Under the pieces are notes generated by a model, which saw only the letters and a list, made by a program, of their open reading frames with translations, had not been told where the DNA came from and made no database searches. DNA of 64,000 bases from Blasia pusilla (Eukaryota > Marchantiophyta > Marchantiopsida > Blasiales). A program made the translations under genes and the position numbers. The stretch spans positions 14,012,001 to 14,076,000 of the forward strand of contig CM114275.1 of NCBI GenBank assembly GCA_050084515.1, given 5' to 3'. Numbering within the stretch: the stretch's first letter is position 1; every line of letters begins with the position of its first letter. This document shows, one piece after another, positions 22,901 to 36,507 of this stretch.

Positions 22901-25135
22901 CAGACAAATTCTGGCAATACGAGACGATCTCCTCGCAATTGTTGGGACGTAAACACACCGTCGCACTCGAATCCTTTCATCAACCGTTTCTGTCATTCGG
23001 GAACTCCATCCCTGTCACGCACTTTCATAAACTTCCGAGTTGAAGTTCCGAGTCTTCCGACCACGATGTAGACGTCACTACCTTGTCTCTGGAATCCGTC
23101 TTCTTTCAGTGTTCGTGGTTTCTCAGGGTTACGAATCGTACGTACCATTGACGCATTCTACAAACGGTTCTGCAAAGTTTTGCTAGCTCTCACGATCGGG
23201 TGATGGAGAACCCATACGAAGTAAGAGGAACCCATGTCGTGGTCACAATAGGCCTTGAAAATAAGAATGGATTTTCCTCTATCGACTAAACTATGACTAT
23301 TATTAAGTGGACTTCAAGCCTAAGATAGGCCAAAGGCCGCCCCAAATGCCATTAGCCTGGGTGCGCTACAAATCAGTGGACTACAATAAAAAATCCACTC
23401 TATTTCTAGACCCGAGATTTCTCATCCTTAAAATTCCTCTGTATTACTTGCGTCCCGCGCTGGATAGAATCATCAATCGGTGTCCATTGCTTACGGAATA
23501 ATCTTTACTGGGAGCCCTGAAGCGCCGGAAGTTGGAACGTGCATAGTTTCTGATCACTTTCTTGAAATATCGAGGAGACGTCGTCGTAATCGTACGCGCA
23601 TCACGTTGAGCGTCCCCGGCGGAATCTTCGGAGCTGTCCCGGAAACGACCGCGTTGCGAACAGGGTGTGACGCCTTCATGACTTTGGAGTGTCGGCGCCC
23701 TGTGGCCGCTGGGCGGCTGCCTACTCCGTACTAATTGCTTCGTGCATTGGACACGCCTCTTACTGTCAGCGCCCACCGCCCAGTGGCCCCTGCCTGCTAC
23801 GTACTAATTGTATGCAAACTGCGGAGGAAATTATGTTATAATGATTCCTGGACTTCAATGGCAATCCCCACACTTTCTTTACGGCTATCACCAAAGCGCA
23901 AGATACCTGGGCACATTCTCCACAGTCCACACCAACTTTCTGCGCATGAAGGCATCGTAAGTAGCGGCTTTAAGGTTGGGTTCTGAGTCAACACTAGCAG
24001 GTGATCAGCCTACCCGGAAGACTCCGTCGAGTCCGTCCAGCTCGGTCAAACTTTGCCATTTGCGAATCATCGTAGGTACTGACTGCGGCAGTTCAGCTCA
24101 GTAAATCCTCTCCAGACATCTTGAAAGCCTTTTTTTCCCTTGGACGTTCCTTTTATGCATTTACTTTTTCTTCTTTCTTAGAGGGAATCTGTGTCTTTGA
24201 ATCCAGAGCCGATACCTCTCGGTCTTAATTTCTTCTCGTTTACATAGCTGCAGCGGTAGAATTCGTTCACCAGACCAGAATCTAGGCACCCCGATGCCAG
24301 TCCAAGTTCGTTGTTCAGTGTAGCCTCAGCAAGAACGTACTTGGTTTGGTGGACATTATCTCCATGACTAGAGATAATGTCAACCAAAATCGGTTTAGAA
24401 AGACCCTTCGTACATCGTTTCATCTGCACCTTCACCAGAGACAAGCCGGTTTATTCCGAGATAAACCGGCGGTCCAGTCACCCACTGCGTATGAATTACA
24501 AGTTGAGATTCACGTTCAGTGTCATGCTGGGGGCTGGACGGCCCACAGCTACTTTCGCGAAGAGAACCTTACACTAAACTGGATTTACACCCTCTCTTAT
24601 CTCATGTACACCAAATGAAGCTCCATTTCCCGGACGATAGGATATGATCCGAAGGGGGACAAAGATAGGGCAAACGTCAGTGTCCATTTGTTACGACACT
24701 GGAACCGTCTGCTTTGCTCAAATTGTTTTTTGAGCTGAAGGTGAAACAAAACAATTTGCTGTCTCAAAAGTAGGAGGTGGAATCCCAGAATCACCTCATC
24801 CAAAGAAAAGCCTCCTGAAATACTTCTTGCAGGTTTTCCATAAATAGCATTAGAATTACCTTTACATAACCACAGCTTGATCCACCTACCATCACAGATA
24901 ACCTTTGATGTAGCTGGCCATTATCAAAGGCCAATAAAACAGCTGAAAAATACCGGATTGGTAAGGAAGTGGGCTTTTCCACAGATCTAAACGTGTGATA
25001 ATCGGCCTGCAGTTGAGATCATCAACACGATTGGAACTCCATCGCAGGATTAGCAACGTCAACTGACCACTCTGGCCCTCATATGGTACTGGCTGAGTGG
25101 GTGGCTGAAAGGGTTTTTCTAGGGAAGTGATAATC
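19930..25135. other. Long intergenic region between the two host genes
   Basis: About 5.2 kb separating the 3' ends of two convergent genes. It includes their 3' untranslated regions. Open frames such as 21461-21784 (minus), 22428-22688 (plus), 22711-22983 (minus) and 23444-23776 (minus) have no recognisable domain. No clear transposon ends were found. Composition matches the gene-bearing neighbourhood more than the transposon blocks. Confidence 0.4.
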
Positions 25136-28100
25136 TCATTCATGCCCTAGAAGTATGCTCTTTATCATTTTATCTGTGAGACCTGGATATCCGAGCAAAG
25201 CATGTCCGGCACCAGCAACTTCATGGTAGTGTACCCACGGAAGACTATCTCTGATGTACCGCTGCAACACAACTGGCACTAAATAATCTGCATCTCCTTG
25301 GTATATGTGAACTTGCACAGAGGAATCTGTGAAAGGGTTTTCTAGTTGAGCAGGATCAAATTCCCAGTTACCAAACACAACCTTCATGTCCCGATATTGT
25401 GATTCCAATTTACCCTGCTGAGTTGGCTCCATCGGATTCTGCACACATCATGCCAATAATGTGACTTCGTAACATTTTGAGATTGAACATTGCTCACTCA
25501 GAGTAGATGAGTTCCTGGTCTTACTACATGCCCTTCCCCAAGGGTGACAAGCTCCCTAACATAGACTCTTTTCTTTCAACATAATTTCATGCCAGGGACC
25601 TTCACATTGCAGCTTATCATACACTGCGCGTGATTAGAGGAGCTTAAAAGAAAGTCAATGCTGAACATTGACGGCAGCAAGACTTGGGTATCAACCCATC
25701 TATCAGTTCTAAATCTTCTCATCCCCTCCAACTTCCCCATCAGTGTTTCAATAAAAAAAATTCCCTACACCCAGTACAGAATTCCCCAGGAATATTATAT
25801 CTTCTAATACAGAGAGACTAGCAAAATTCTCTCATAAGCCTTCTTCCCATCCCAAGTCCCTTGGATGGAAGCCTTCAAAAAACTCGCTATGAAACCAAGC
25901 TAGAACTCATGGCAGTTCTTTGGACAGTCACAAAAGAAAAAGGAAAAAGAGTGACTGAAATGACAAACGCATACCTGCTGGTGAACGCGGCCATAATATT
26001 CACTTATTATATCCTTTTCGAAGGCAGCTAGTCTTGAGCGCTCCATGTTGACTGTGGTTGAAGTCGGCAAGACTCTCTGAGTCATGTACCAGTAAGATAG
26101 CCAGGGTGCATAATGGGCGACAGAAAGTGCCAGTCGATCACCAAGGACTTGTGTCTTCCAGGCTGCATTCGCAGTCGCAGTAGGAATTCCTGGCCACCAA
26201 AAATTCGTCACTGGAGCAAACATAACAAGTCCTGCCAATCTGGAGGGTATACAAAGAGTGTCAGTGGTGACCAGAACACAACTTCATCTCCTCCATGGAC
26301 CTATCAAATGAGTCCAGTCACCGAAATAATGTGCTTGACTAGCACAATTCCACAATCTAGCTCAAATGTATCTGAAGATTTCCACTCCTTCAACTTAGCC
26401 TGTCCATAATCTACCTACTTACAGATAACAGGACTTGTCAGAAAACAGCTAACAATTGTATTCCTTCCTTTCAAATCAGTACGACTAGTTCAGTCCCATT
26501 TCCAGATCCAACCACAACCTATCTTTTATTCAATAACTCGTTACCATCACAATTCACAATAATTAAAATACAACCAATGATTACTTACAGACCCCAATTA
26601 TATGACATATTAAGGAACTCCAAATGTGAACTGGCTCAAAACATGAAGAAAACCTCCGAGGACAAACCTGTGAGGGAGATACTTCAACAAAGCATAGCCA
26701 GTGTAACCTCCAATAGATGTGGCTGCCACATAAAACTTAGGGCCAATATTTAACAAATCCGCAAGATCCTGTGATAAGGCCGAGCATGTCTTAAGTCTCT
26801 AAGTCAGAAATTCTCTCTGCTATGATCAGTCATTCATGAGTACTTTTGATTCCTCAATTTCTTGCAAGAAAAGGAAATTATTCATGATCAACACTAAGCC
26901 AATAGTTTCATGCACAGTAAAACACATCGGGACATGAACCTCCACAAACAAAGATTTCATCACTCTTCTTCACAACTGGAAACTTGGTCGATAAACACTA
27001 CACCACACTACTTTGATGCATACTAAGACGTTTGGGGACATGAACCTCTATCAACAAGGAACAAAGATTTCCTAAATCACAGCTTACTCTCCAGCCATCA
27101 TCCAAAAGAAAGTTCAACCCATATTACTACAGCAAAACGAGAAAGCCATCCCATTCAATTGCCCCTGTCAATTTCCTGCTTCAAAACAAAATTTTCCACC
27201 TGGACATCATAGGCCTCAGTCTTGACAGTTCGTGATGGATTAGGTGTACTTTGACCATAACCAGCCCTGTCATAGCTAACAATGTAGATGCGAAGTTCCT
27301 CTATCAAATCCTGCAATTTCAAATTTAGAATACCTCCAATGTAAGTACATAGACAAAATGAGTAAACATTCTAGAATTCACATCTGTACATTGGTCAATT
27401 ACAGCCATCATTTCGACCGCTCCAGAGACTGACTGATGACTTGAAGAACAAGAAGTAAACAAGGAACACACATGAAAGAATCTTCTCGAGATCACACAAC
27501 CAGTCAAGACAGACCGAGTCCAGTTCTCCCAAAAATAATGGGGGTGGGGAGCAGCGGGGAAAGAGTGAGAGATGAGCGCACAACAGAGTGCTATGACTTC
27601 TGACATAATCAAGCGCAGTACAACCATGTGATTGAAACCACTCCCTGCACTTTTCTATCCCCAACAGTGCGTATGGATTGTACAAGTCAAGAAGATATAA
27701 TTACAATAGTATGGGACAGTGAAAGATAGAGAACCAAGGTGAATGGTTTATGTGCAAGTGGTAGTAGAACTGGAATCCTATGCATCTGTTCTCCTTTGCA
27801 GAAAAGAACTCGTGTACCTCAGATAAACCACCTAGGAGGCTATGTCGAGATCCCCCATAGCCATGCACTGCAATAATTTTGTACTTGGACTTCTCCTTCG
27901 GCACTCCAGCTTCTTTGAAGGCAAGATATCGCCCATCTCGTATTTGAACACGAGGAGCAGTCACTGGGGGGCCGCCAGGAGTGCCGCAAATCTGAACATT
28001 AGACCACGAATTAGATGGGCACCGACACAGAAAAAAAATTCTTCCCTCCAGATAACTTCTGCACTGTTTGAAGCAGATACTTGTGGACTAATTGAAGTAC

Positions 28101-28706
28101 GTAAGATCAAAACAACGCTGCCAGAAGTGCACCCCTTGCACACCCTCAGACATCAACGCAGTAGTTCCAAAACGCTTCAGGCTTTCTCGGAACTCGTTCG
28201 ATTTCAGTCACTGCTCTTGCTGAAAGCCATGTCGAAACTATTCTTTGGTAGGTTGTCTAGAAAACGAATCGGTAACTCAGGCATCATGCACAGTCAGGAA
28301 AAGAATAGAAAGGCACTTGGAAGGAAGTACAGAAACAACAAGATCGGTCGCAACCCTACCCGCTCCCCTCATTTATCGCTCGAGCTTACACTACGATCTG
28401 GAAACCGAAACCATCAATAAACTCAACCCATATGAATTGAGCTACTAATAGAGAAACTGAAGAACAAGCAATCGGCTACCACACTAGCCAAATTGAAGCG
28501 TTTGCATTCAAACAGATGGATGATGTGTACGCAAGTTCTTACTTTAGGGGGAGGAGGCAGAATGCTCGTGTAGCAATACCAAGCTAAACCGGCGATAGCC
28601 ACCGATATGAGAAGCAGACCTATAAGAATCTCTCCCCAAGTACATTGTGCTGATATGTCAGTAATCCTCCTTTTTCTCTTCGGAGTATAGATTGTATAAT
28701 CTCGCA
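25136..28706 (-). CDS. Alpha/beta hydrolase, membrane-anchored, six visible exons
   Basis: Exons on the minus strand: 28706-28543, 27991-27818, 27310-27200, 26768-26668, 26239-25975, 25438-25136, all with GT-AG borders and consistent phase, giving about 372 codons. Exon 1 encodes a basic start (TPKRKRR), a transmembrane segment (LIGLLLISVAIAGLAWY) and PPPPK. Exon 2 gives CGTPGGPPVTAPRVQIRDGR and the oxyanion region VHGYGGSRH. Exon 3 has YDRAGYGQSTPNPSR. Exon 4 has the nucleophile elbow as ATSIGGY (Ser). The last exon supplies the acid (YQGDADYLVP) and the histidine (GAGHALLGYPG). This is the plant alpha/beta hydrolase family with an N-terminal anchor; substrate unknown. The first visible exon has no ATG: an acceptor (TTATAG) precedes TGCGAG, so the start lies in, or is completed by, an upstream exon I could not locate. 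Confidence 0.92.
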
Positions 28707-30689
28707 CTATAACAGCAGGGGGGTTAGAGTATTACATTATCGATTGCAGAAGTAAGACTGGCTGTTAGATGCATATTCTAGCCTTCATTACAAGACAACA
28801 CAGTCTTGTCATAGCCAAAGTCCCCAAAACATTTGACAAAAATATCGGTCTCTGAGAAACCAGTCGAAAGAGACCCAGGAAGAAGAGCTCGAACAAATGT
28901 AGATAGAAAACATCCGTAATGTAGACACATCACAAACTTCCTCGTTCGTCCTTTCAAACTTATGGAGACCTCAAATTTGGCAATGATGCCAAGCATAGGC
29001 TATCTCTAGGCTACCCAGAATCCCGCTACGCACAACATCACGTACCCGGGGCCAAGGACCTCGAGGCCACAGGTGCCTTGTTTCGAGTATGAGCACGCGC
29101 GGCGGATGCCTTGATCTTCGGACCCCCCGACATTTGAGCGTTCCTTCGCTTCGAAGAGACTCCCTACCTGAGACAGGCAGCCAATCGCACGTTCAGCTGG
29201 AAGCTGTGTGATAACAAAACATAGTTTTATTTGCGCTTAATTCAACCACGAGCATAATTAGCACGGGTGGTGTTTGGGCTGCATTGGTAAACACCACCCA
29301 CATAGACTCCCTGGTGCTACCTGAGCACTCTCCAGTTCATTCACTGCCACTTCTTTGCCCCGTCCTCGAGTTGCAGCATCCGCGTCTTTGGTGAAAGCTA
29401 GCAATTTGGTGAACTACACAATAATCTACCTGCCCTAGGGACTTCCATCCCAACGACGCGGGGTCCCTCTCAATTCCCTCAACGCTCTTCACCTGCACTC
29501 TATCTGCGCGTCAATCCGTAGTATATCAATCGGCTACCAGTCCTACCTAGATCCACGCATCAATGCCCGACACATCGAAATGCCTACTCCATGCTTCTTT
29601 ACCCACCCATCAACTGATGTTTCCGGGAATGTGGAATTTCAGCTCAACATCGACACAGGGCTGTCTAGGACGCCCTAACGATCTGCTTTCTCCTCATCTT
29701 TTTCTCTCTTCCGAGTGGACGGACTCAAGGAGCCACGACACGAATTGCGACAGAGTTGCTGTCTGTCCTCCACGTGTCCGATGCATCTCGTTTTTCTTGA
29801 CGTCCGTCCGTCCGGCTGTTGTTCCTAGAGACAACCCGACCACTCTGCGTCTATGACGCACATCCTTGTATATCCTTCCGTCACTGTCCCTGTTAGCGGT
29901 CACGGGCAGCATCCTTACGGCTTGATTCCATGCGCGCCCGGGAAAAATCAACTACTATAGACGGTCGTTGATTTTTGGCTCTAAACTTCCTTGCAACCTC
30001 ATTTATGAGATGTCCGAAAGTATTTTGGTTAGGAACAAAATTTCTCCATACAGCCTAGTACAACTGTTGTGGGCGCACAAAATGGGTTGCCGTGACCTCC
30101 ACGGGTTCAAGAAATCAGCCCTAAGGCGGCATAAGACATAAATTAAGAATTTCCATGAAAACATATGAGGGGTTTGTCGCCATGCATGGACAACTCACCC
30201 GGTCAAGATCCATGTCCATTCGACTACGTCCACGCTTAGGAATTCACGGTTTCGATACAAGATTTAAGAATCTTTTAATGTAAAATTTTTATTGGAAAGT
30301 GTCTTTTCATTTTGCAAATTCCTCTCTTCTTTTGAAACTCTCTATTGGAGTTGTTTGTATTTTGAATCAATAGCATTGCTCAAAATTGATTTTAAATGGT
30401 CTTTATTACTCTAAGAACTAATTATGTGAATTAATATATCTTAAACCCATGCTATACTAGTTCATTTTATTGTAATATCAATTTTCAAAAGAAGACAAAG
30501 AAAGAATCCACAAGCCGAGGAAGGATAATGGTAAACCTGATGCATCGAGTTTCAAAAATGAATACACTCCATGGACAACGCAAGTCTTGAGAGCAATTTT
30601 TTCCAAAGAAACAAATCTGGAGAGAATCAGAGTCTCACGAATGGAGATGGTCACAAGTCATTTCCTTGATATCTCCATAAACTAATGCA
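28707..30689. other. Upstream of the alpha/beta hydrolase; no gene resolved
   Basis: Should contain the first exon or 5' untranslated exon and promoter of the hydrolase. A good donor (CTCAG|GTAGGG on the minus strand) lies at about 29166 but its upstream frame has no ATG after a stop. Frames at 29563-29951 show no domain. From about 30250 the sequence becomes AT-rich. Confidence 0.35.
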
Positions 30690-31010
30690 TGTGCTTTCCT
30701 TGCATTCATTTGAAGTCATGTAAGACCTCTTGAGCATGTTCCAAATTGGCCTCTACAATCCAAGTCGCCTCGTTCATATGGTAGCCCTTCCACTTTACCA
30801 AGTACTCATACTTGTTGGCCCTATGTCTTGAACTCCACCTCAAACTCAATTTCATCCTTGATGATCACCAATTGGGATCTCAACATTTTCCTTCCCTCGA
30901 GACGCACATTATCCTTGAATAAATTCTTCAACAATGACACATGGAAGGTCGGATGGATCTTCACCTCCTCTGGTAGCTCCAATGTGTGAACATCAGAGTC
31001 TCACTGATGA
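30690..31010 (-). mobile_element. Chromovirus integrase C-terminus with chromodomain (fragment)
   Basis: The minus strand encodes VHTLELPEEVKIHPTFHVS, the C-terminal integrase segment before a chromodomain. After a frameshift it gives YEYLVKWKGYHMNEATWIV followed by EANLEHAQEVLHDFK and a stop. The YLVKWKGY and ATW motifs are the aromatic-cage region of chromodomains in chromoviral gypsy elements, which steer integration to methylated-histone chromatin. The same module recurs at 60749-61144. Confidence 0.82.
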
Positions 31011-31139
31011 GACATTAGTTGCACAAGCAAGATGGGGGCCTTGATGGGTATCTCAAATAATGAAGGTTGTAACCTAGTTGAACAAGATCAAATGTCAAGT
31101 GGGACTTTAGAAGAGCTCAAGTCCCACAAGAGTTGGGTG

Positions 31140-32657
31140 CCAAAGGGACTACTACTTCACTTCAAACTTGATTGAGTGTTTGGGGGTTCTTATTGTTTGA
31201 GGTCATAACGGCTAGACCCAAGATGTGTTTGGGATGAATAAGGTGATGTTGGAAAGATTATGAGAAGAGAATTCCAATGCACTAAAGATCTAGAGAAATC
31301 CACGAGCAGAGATCTAGAAACCATCTAAAACTATCAAAATGATAGTTGGGTTTAGGGCCACAAGGAGCGATAAGAGGACTTTCTTAAAGGTAGGGAGTGG
31401 ATGGGGATCTCTAGATCTATATATAAGGGGGAGGGTCTCCAAGGGTTTTTTGAACCTAAATTTCAGCTTGAGAACTGTGGCGTGAACTAAGGGCACATGA
31501 TGGATTGAGAGATTGGCTACGAGGTTTAAACACCAAGCCAAGTCCAAATGGACCAATTATGGACATCAATCTTGGACCTTCATATGTGACTTAGATATTG
31601 ACTCACGGTTAAAGACTCGTTTGAGGCCCATTGGGTAGTTGGGACTGTCAAGCATGTGTTATGGTAGATAAGCCGTAGGGCAAGATAGTATCGAGGCCTT
31701 AGAGGGGTCTTGTACTTCCCAAATTTTAAGAGGTCATATGTGATTTGCTCTTACAAGGTGACCTACGAGTGTAGGTCACCCTTCCCTTTATAAGGAGTGG
31801 CAACCTTAGAGAGGTTGACCCTCCCAGGCATGTATGGCTCCACTTGAACTTATAGGATCGTTGGTTAGTTGGTCTCATGAGGAGACCACATATCTAGTTG
31901 TTAGGGAGTTAGTACTTGTATACTATAGATTATTAGTTACCTCTTAAGAGGGAGATGACTTGTGTGTACAGGTCATCCATGGAGGTGCCCGAGGGGTCAA
32001 ATGAAGCTCATTCATAACTCATCTTCCTTAGAATGAGACCCATGTTGGGATCCGTGGTATAGTGCAGTTTGCATGTATTGAGTCATGATTCTCTCCTGAA
32101 GAGTGGGCTAGGATTGATCAAAGATCACACACATTTTTTAGTCCTTTATACACTTTCTCCTACTATTACAATAGTGTATCTGATTCATGGATATGGTTTT
32201 TTGGATAGGCATAGTTGATTGTAGATTTCATCAAAGTTTACAATCCAGATTCAACTGTATATTGGGGTTGTCGTTCATTCGTAGAGATTTTAGGATTCAT
32301 AGGTAGATGGATCTTAGACATCTATGTGCATGCCAGCCGATGTATGTTGGCAGCAATTTGTATTGGCATGACACATGCTAGCACCATTTTAGGTTTCTAG
32401 ATTGACCCAAGTCTTGAAGGACTTGCTTGTTTGGGAATTGAGGGTTTGGGTAACGTTTAGGTTTATCTAGCCCCAACTAGATTGTTTGATCTTGAAGGAT
32501 GGCCCGAGACAAAGACTTGGGAGACGTAAGGCTAGTTGACCCAAACCGTAGCCAATGTAAGTATGTTTAAGAGTAGATCAATAAGGACAGCTTGACCTAT
32601 TGAATGCAAGATTTTGAGACACATCAAATAGGCGTTCAAGAGAGTAGTCGTATGACA
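31140..32657 (+). repeat. LTR of family C, diverged or expanded copy
   Basis: Shares ordered blocks with the LTRs at 34370-35246 and 57149-58020: a GACCCAAGATG block, GGGTTTAGGGCC, GGGAGGGTCTCCAAG, and the end block GTTCAAGAGAGTAG...ATGACA at 32640-32657. A TATATATAAGG TATA box lies near 31418. The copy is longer than the others, suggesting an internal expansion or insertion. The left edge is uncertain. Confidence 0.55.
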
Positions 32658-33400
32658 AGATAGCTTGTCGTGGAGCCAAGATACTCTCATCTCCCTCAAA
32701 TATTCGGGCCAAGAAGTTGACTAAAAGTTTCCATGATAGAAGTGTCAAAAGAGGCCAACCGATGTAATAATGCTCAAGTGGGAGGACAAGTGCAAAGAAG
32801 GTAGGAGGCTCGTTATAGAAAATATTGGGAGAGAATCCCCTAGATGAGGTAACAAATACAACTATTCTATGTCTTTCAAAGGGTCTCTTTCAAGAACTTT
32901 GAGACATAGTCAATGAAGCTAATTGGGACCCTAAGAACCCGAAACCCTTCCACATAGATGGAAAAATCAAAAGTATCCAAGGTGAATGTTGAGGGAAGGC
33001 ATGAAGAACACCATACCTAACATTTACAAGGTTGAACTTGAAGGTTTAAGAAAGACATTTGCTCCACAAAATGGGCATAAGCAATGATATTTTCATGCCC
33101 TTCAAGAGCATGAAAATATGCAATTGCAAAGAGTGGGCTCCCAAGGGATCACCTTGACGCGTGCTACAAGTTGATTGGAGAATACTAAATTCTTCGGAAG
33201 TATCATGGTAAAAATAAATAATGGGCATATGATAGGCATAGAAGGATCATAAAATTGGAATTAGACTTGCAAGTTATCCTCGTGCATAAAATAACTTCTC
33301 AAATATGGCCGCATAAGAGAAATTGAATTGGATGCATTAGTCACATTGACTTCAACTGCTTCACACTCTTGAAGAATATCGAGAGTGGAGCAAATCCCAT
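32658..33400. other. Decayed transposon debris, nothing coding
   Basis: No open frame of note and no recognised domain. It follows an LTR end and could be the decayed internal region of a family C element. Confidence 0.3.
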
Positions 33401-33531
33401 AAACCCGTCAGGTTCCGACCGGTTGCAAATTTAGTTATCCGGCTCGGAATGAAACTCGTCGTTGTCCGACGAGTTGCACTTCATCTCACAACAGAATTCT
33501 AGCAACTCGTTGGAATCTGACAAGTTGCATG
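33401..33531. repeat. Three quasi-palindromic units of the GCAACCCGTCGG type
   Basis: Units at about 33401-33430, 33451-33480 and 33502-33531 each pair AACYCGTCRG with its complement CCGACNRGTTGC around a short centre, about 50 bp apart. They belong to the larger array at 48271-50558. Confidence 0.7.
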
Positions 33532-34369
33532 TCTGAACCTAGAGTCTGAAACAAGGACAAAAAATAGAAATGAACAATTTGGAACATACGTGGACTTGAT
33601 TTGAAGCCAATCTTAGTGGGTGTTCATTTTTTTATCACCCACGATTGCGTCGTCCGCCACTTGAGCGACCTCTTCACACACTATAGGTTGAAGAGCTCCT
33701 CTTTGCTCCCTCCACTCAGCAGCAATAACCACCCCATGTCACTTAGATATGTGTCCGCAAAAAAAAAATAGAAGAGCAATGTGGTCATAAGTCAGTGGGA
33801 CATTCCAATCGGTGATAATGTTTGACGGATTGTCATCCCACAAGCAAAATTATGAAGGAAAAATTGCTATTAGGAGGTCCACCACCACCTCCTTAGCTAC
33901 CCCATGGACCGTCCATGGGCCATGCCCATTTCGGAGAAGTTTTCATCCTAACACCGTCAACCTCTCGATTGTAGTTGTCGACTCTTGACTAGAAAATCTC
34001 TGCAGTTCATCAAGAAGAGAAGTTTGGTGGTGAAGGATAGTGATCTTGCTCGTAGTGTCCCTATGCTTGCCTAAGGATAATGGAGTGTATTCCACATCCT
34101 TATCTCCTCCCTCGGACGATCTTGGCGCCTCTCTCTTTCTCTTCTCGCGAGTTTGCTACTTGCTTGTTGGTGTCTTAGTAACTTCAGACTCTACATGCAT
34201 TTTTTTGGACGACTCCTATCGTGACCCTCATACCTAAACAACACCAAATAGGTGCCAAGAGGAACATCATAACTCAAGTGAACTCACGCTACCATGATCG
34301 CCCTTTGGAGAGGTTTTTGAAAAGGTCTCTTGGAAAAGTCCAAGAGAGGAAAGGCGGAACAGAGTTGTG
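33532..34369. other. Intergenic, no gene recognised
   Basis: No domain or transposon terminus is visible. The open frame at 34040-34237 has no features. Confidence 0.3.
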
Positions 34370-35246
34370 TGTTTCATGCATTAATGGTCGCGACTAGGAA
34401 ACCTACACCAAACGTAAGCCAAGACTTGAGATGAGTTGAGTATTGGAAGGTTGGTTGCCAAAGAGATGAGAACCAGTTTTGGAACACGACTAGCGTTTGG
34501 GGAATTTTACTGTGGTTTGGACCATAACGTTTAGCCCCAAGATGCTTTTGGGACAAATAAGGGCGCGTTAGACAGCTTATCTAGAGACGCTTCTAACACA
34601 TCAAAGATCTTAACAAACACATAAGTATAGACTGAGATATTGGCCGAAAATGACTTTGAGAGCAATCGGGTTGAGGGCCCATTGGAGAGGCCCATATGTC
34701 TTTCCCTAAATGTAGGGAACCTCGGAGATCCCCAAAAATACTAGTAAGGGAGGAGTCTCTCCAAGATGTCTTGGAACACGAATCCCCACTTTGAGCACCA
34801 AATGGCGTCTCAGAGGCACAGGATGGAACGGGAGTTTGGCGTTGGAACTCGGAACGCAAACCTGATCCAAGGGAGTGGACTTTGTACGCCACACTTGGAT
34901 TCCGACCCGAGATTCACTTCGTGCAAGTCTTGGTTAGGGACTCATTGGATGTCCATCGGATAGTGGGAACCGCCAGGCGTGAAACGCCCTTTGAGGTTCC
35001 TTAACCGACCAGGAAGTTTGTCCCACATCTTTCGAGACTTGCCTGTGTTGTACACCGTGAAACTAGGAAGGTCGAGCTTGATGAGAGACCCAGACGAGAA
35101 TTCGGAAATTTAGCCCGTTGATTGATCAAAGACGTGACTAACCAGAGTGTGTGTTTGGATGCAAATCAGCGTTGAGAGCGTGACCTACTGAACGCACGCT
35201 TTTGCACCAACAAAGATTAACGTTCAAGGAGAGTAGGCGCATGACA
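34370..35246 (+). repeat. LTR of family C (877 bp)
   Basis: Starts TGTTTCATGCATTAATGG and ends GGCGCATGACA. It aligns along its length with the 57149-58020 LTR, which starts TGTTTCACGCATTTATGG and ends GGCGCACGACA before a primer binding site. No matching target duplication was seen (TTGTG left, ACTCC right), and no primer site follows, so it is probably a recombined or truncated remnant. Confidence 0.75.
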
Positions 35247-35278
35247 ACTCCCTTGTCTATCCCTCGCGTCTAGAGGAT

Positions 35279-35985
35279 TTGGCCTCTGAATGCCTTGACC
35301 CCTTTGCCTTCACTTTCAAGGTCGTTATGAAATTTGTCCTTGGCGATCACTACCTTGGATACCAACTCAGCGGTCTCGATGGCGTGCTCCTCTGCATCTC
35401 CTTCAAAATATTCCTCAACCTTCAAGAAGTTGGGGATGTCGTCTGTGCCAACAACGAAGCATCATACATTACGCGCAGTTTCTTGTCAGTCATGTCTTCT
35501 GGGTTGTTGAAGTCCAACCACATTGGACAATTCAACACTTCCCAATCAGACATATCCTGCCCCATCTCAATGCCGTACATGGAGAATCCCTTTCCATCTG
35601 GAGGAGAAGCCCACAATTTGCATATTGCGGGATATTTGCACAAAGTCCGTGCATTCACATTGTAGATGAGGAACCTGTATACCATCCGTTGGACAGCTCT
35701 TTGTCAGGATGACTCGGCTACTTGTTCGTGAAGATCCCGCTTCTTCTTTGCAAAATCCCATTTTCTTGCGTCAATTTCCTCGTCGAGATCCGCCTGAGGC
35801 TTGAACATCGTTCGAAAGCCTCAATTTTTCGTCACCTTATCACGGATGTCATGCAGCCAAAGTTTGTAATCCTCAACAACCTCTCGTTTTCCTCATCCAA
35901 AACTGGCTCAATCTTCTTGAGCTCCGCTTGAAGACCCGTGATCATTGACTTCCCAAGCAGGGCAATGCATCCCAGAAAGACCGTT
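35279..35985 (-). pseudogene. Unrecognised degenerate coding sequence, left of copy 3
   Basis: The minus strand has protein-like frames, for example NARTLCKYPAICKLWASPPD (35685-35422) and the segment FLGCIALLGKSMITGLQAEL next to the element's left edge. Stops and frameshifts occur. The coding-like sequence at 46356-46740 on the other side of the element is in the same orientation, so copy 3 may have inserted into this older unit. Family unknown. Confidence 0.4.
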
Positions 35986-35990
35986 CTCTT

Positions 35991-36507
35991 TGTCACGTCC
36001 TTTAGGATAGATCGGTGAGATCTAGTAGAGCGTTTTCAAGAGTAGTGGAGGACAGGCCTAGGAGGTCGAGGATGACCCGCTGAGGCCCCGGGAAATCTGA
36101 GAGAGCAGGTTTCCCCTTCGTTTTGGCTCATTTGGAGCCATATTGAGGAACTTACTATTTTAGGTAAGTACCATTTTGAATATATGATCGACTTTCTATT
36201 TTTGATAATTGGCCTTGACCTCCTACATCAGGTCAAGAGCCAAAGAGGTGACTTGGGATAATAGGTTACCATGGAGAGAGTTTGGGAGAGGGGAGGGGTA
36301 TATATCCCAAGGAGAGAGAGCTTGAGAGCTCATTCTCTCTTTGTTGAGCCTCTTGGCATGAGGCGGCCGAGCTATGGTTCCTTGCCTTATGAGTGTAACC
36401 CAAGCCTCTCATTAGGAGAGTGGGTTTGGTTTGACATGAGAGAGAGTGCACACCTTTGAGAGCTATGGTGTGAGATTGTGTAGAGAGAGATTGGATCTTA
36501 CTTTACA
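35991..36507 (+). repeat. Left LTR of copy 3 (B segment only)
   Basis: Begins TGTCACGTCCTTTAGG and ends CTTACTTTACA. It matches the right LTR B segment (45705-46192) except for scattered substitutions and a 30-bp insertion near 36260-36290. The roughly 127-bp A segment that follows B on the right is absent here; an AGAGAGAATGAG-rich tract follows instead. Confidence 0.85.

Noticed and set aside
22428-23776. Overlapping frames as protein genes
   Set aside because: Short, on both strands and without domains. Consistent with chance frames in GC-moderate intergenic DNA.
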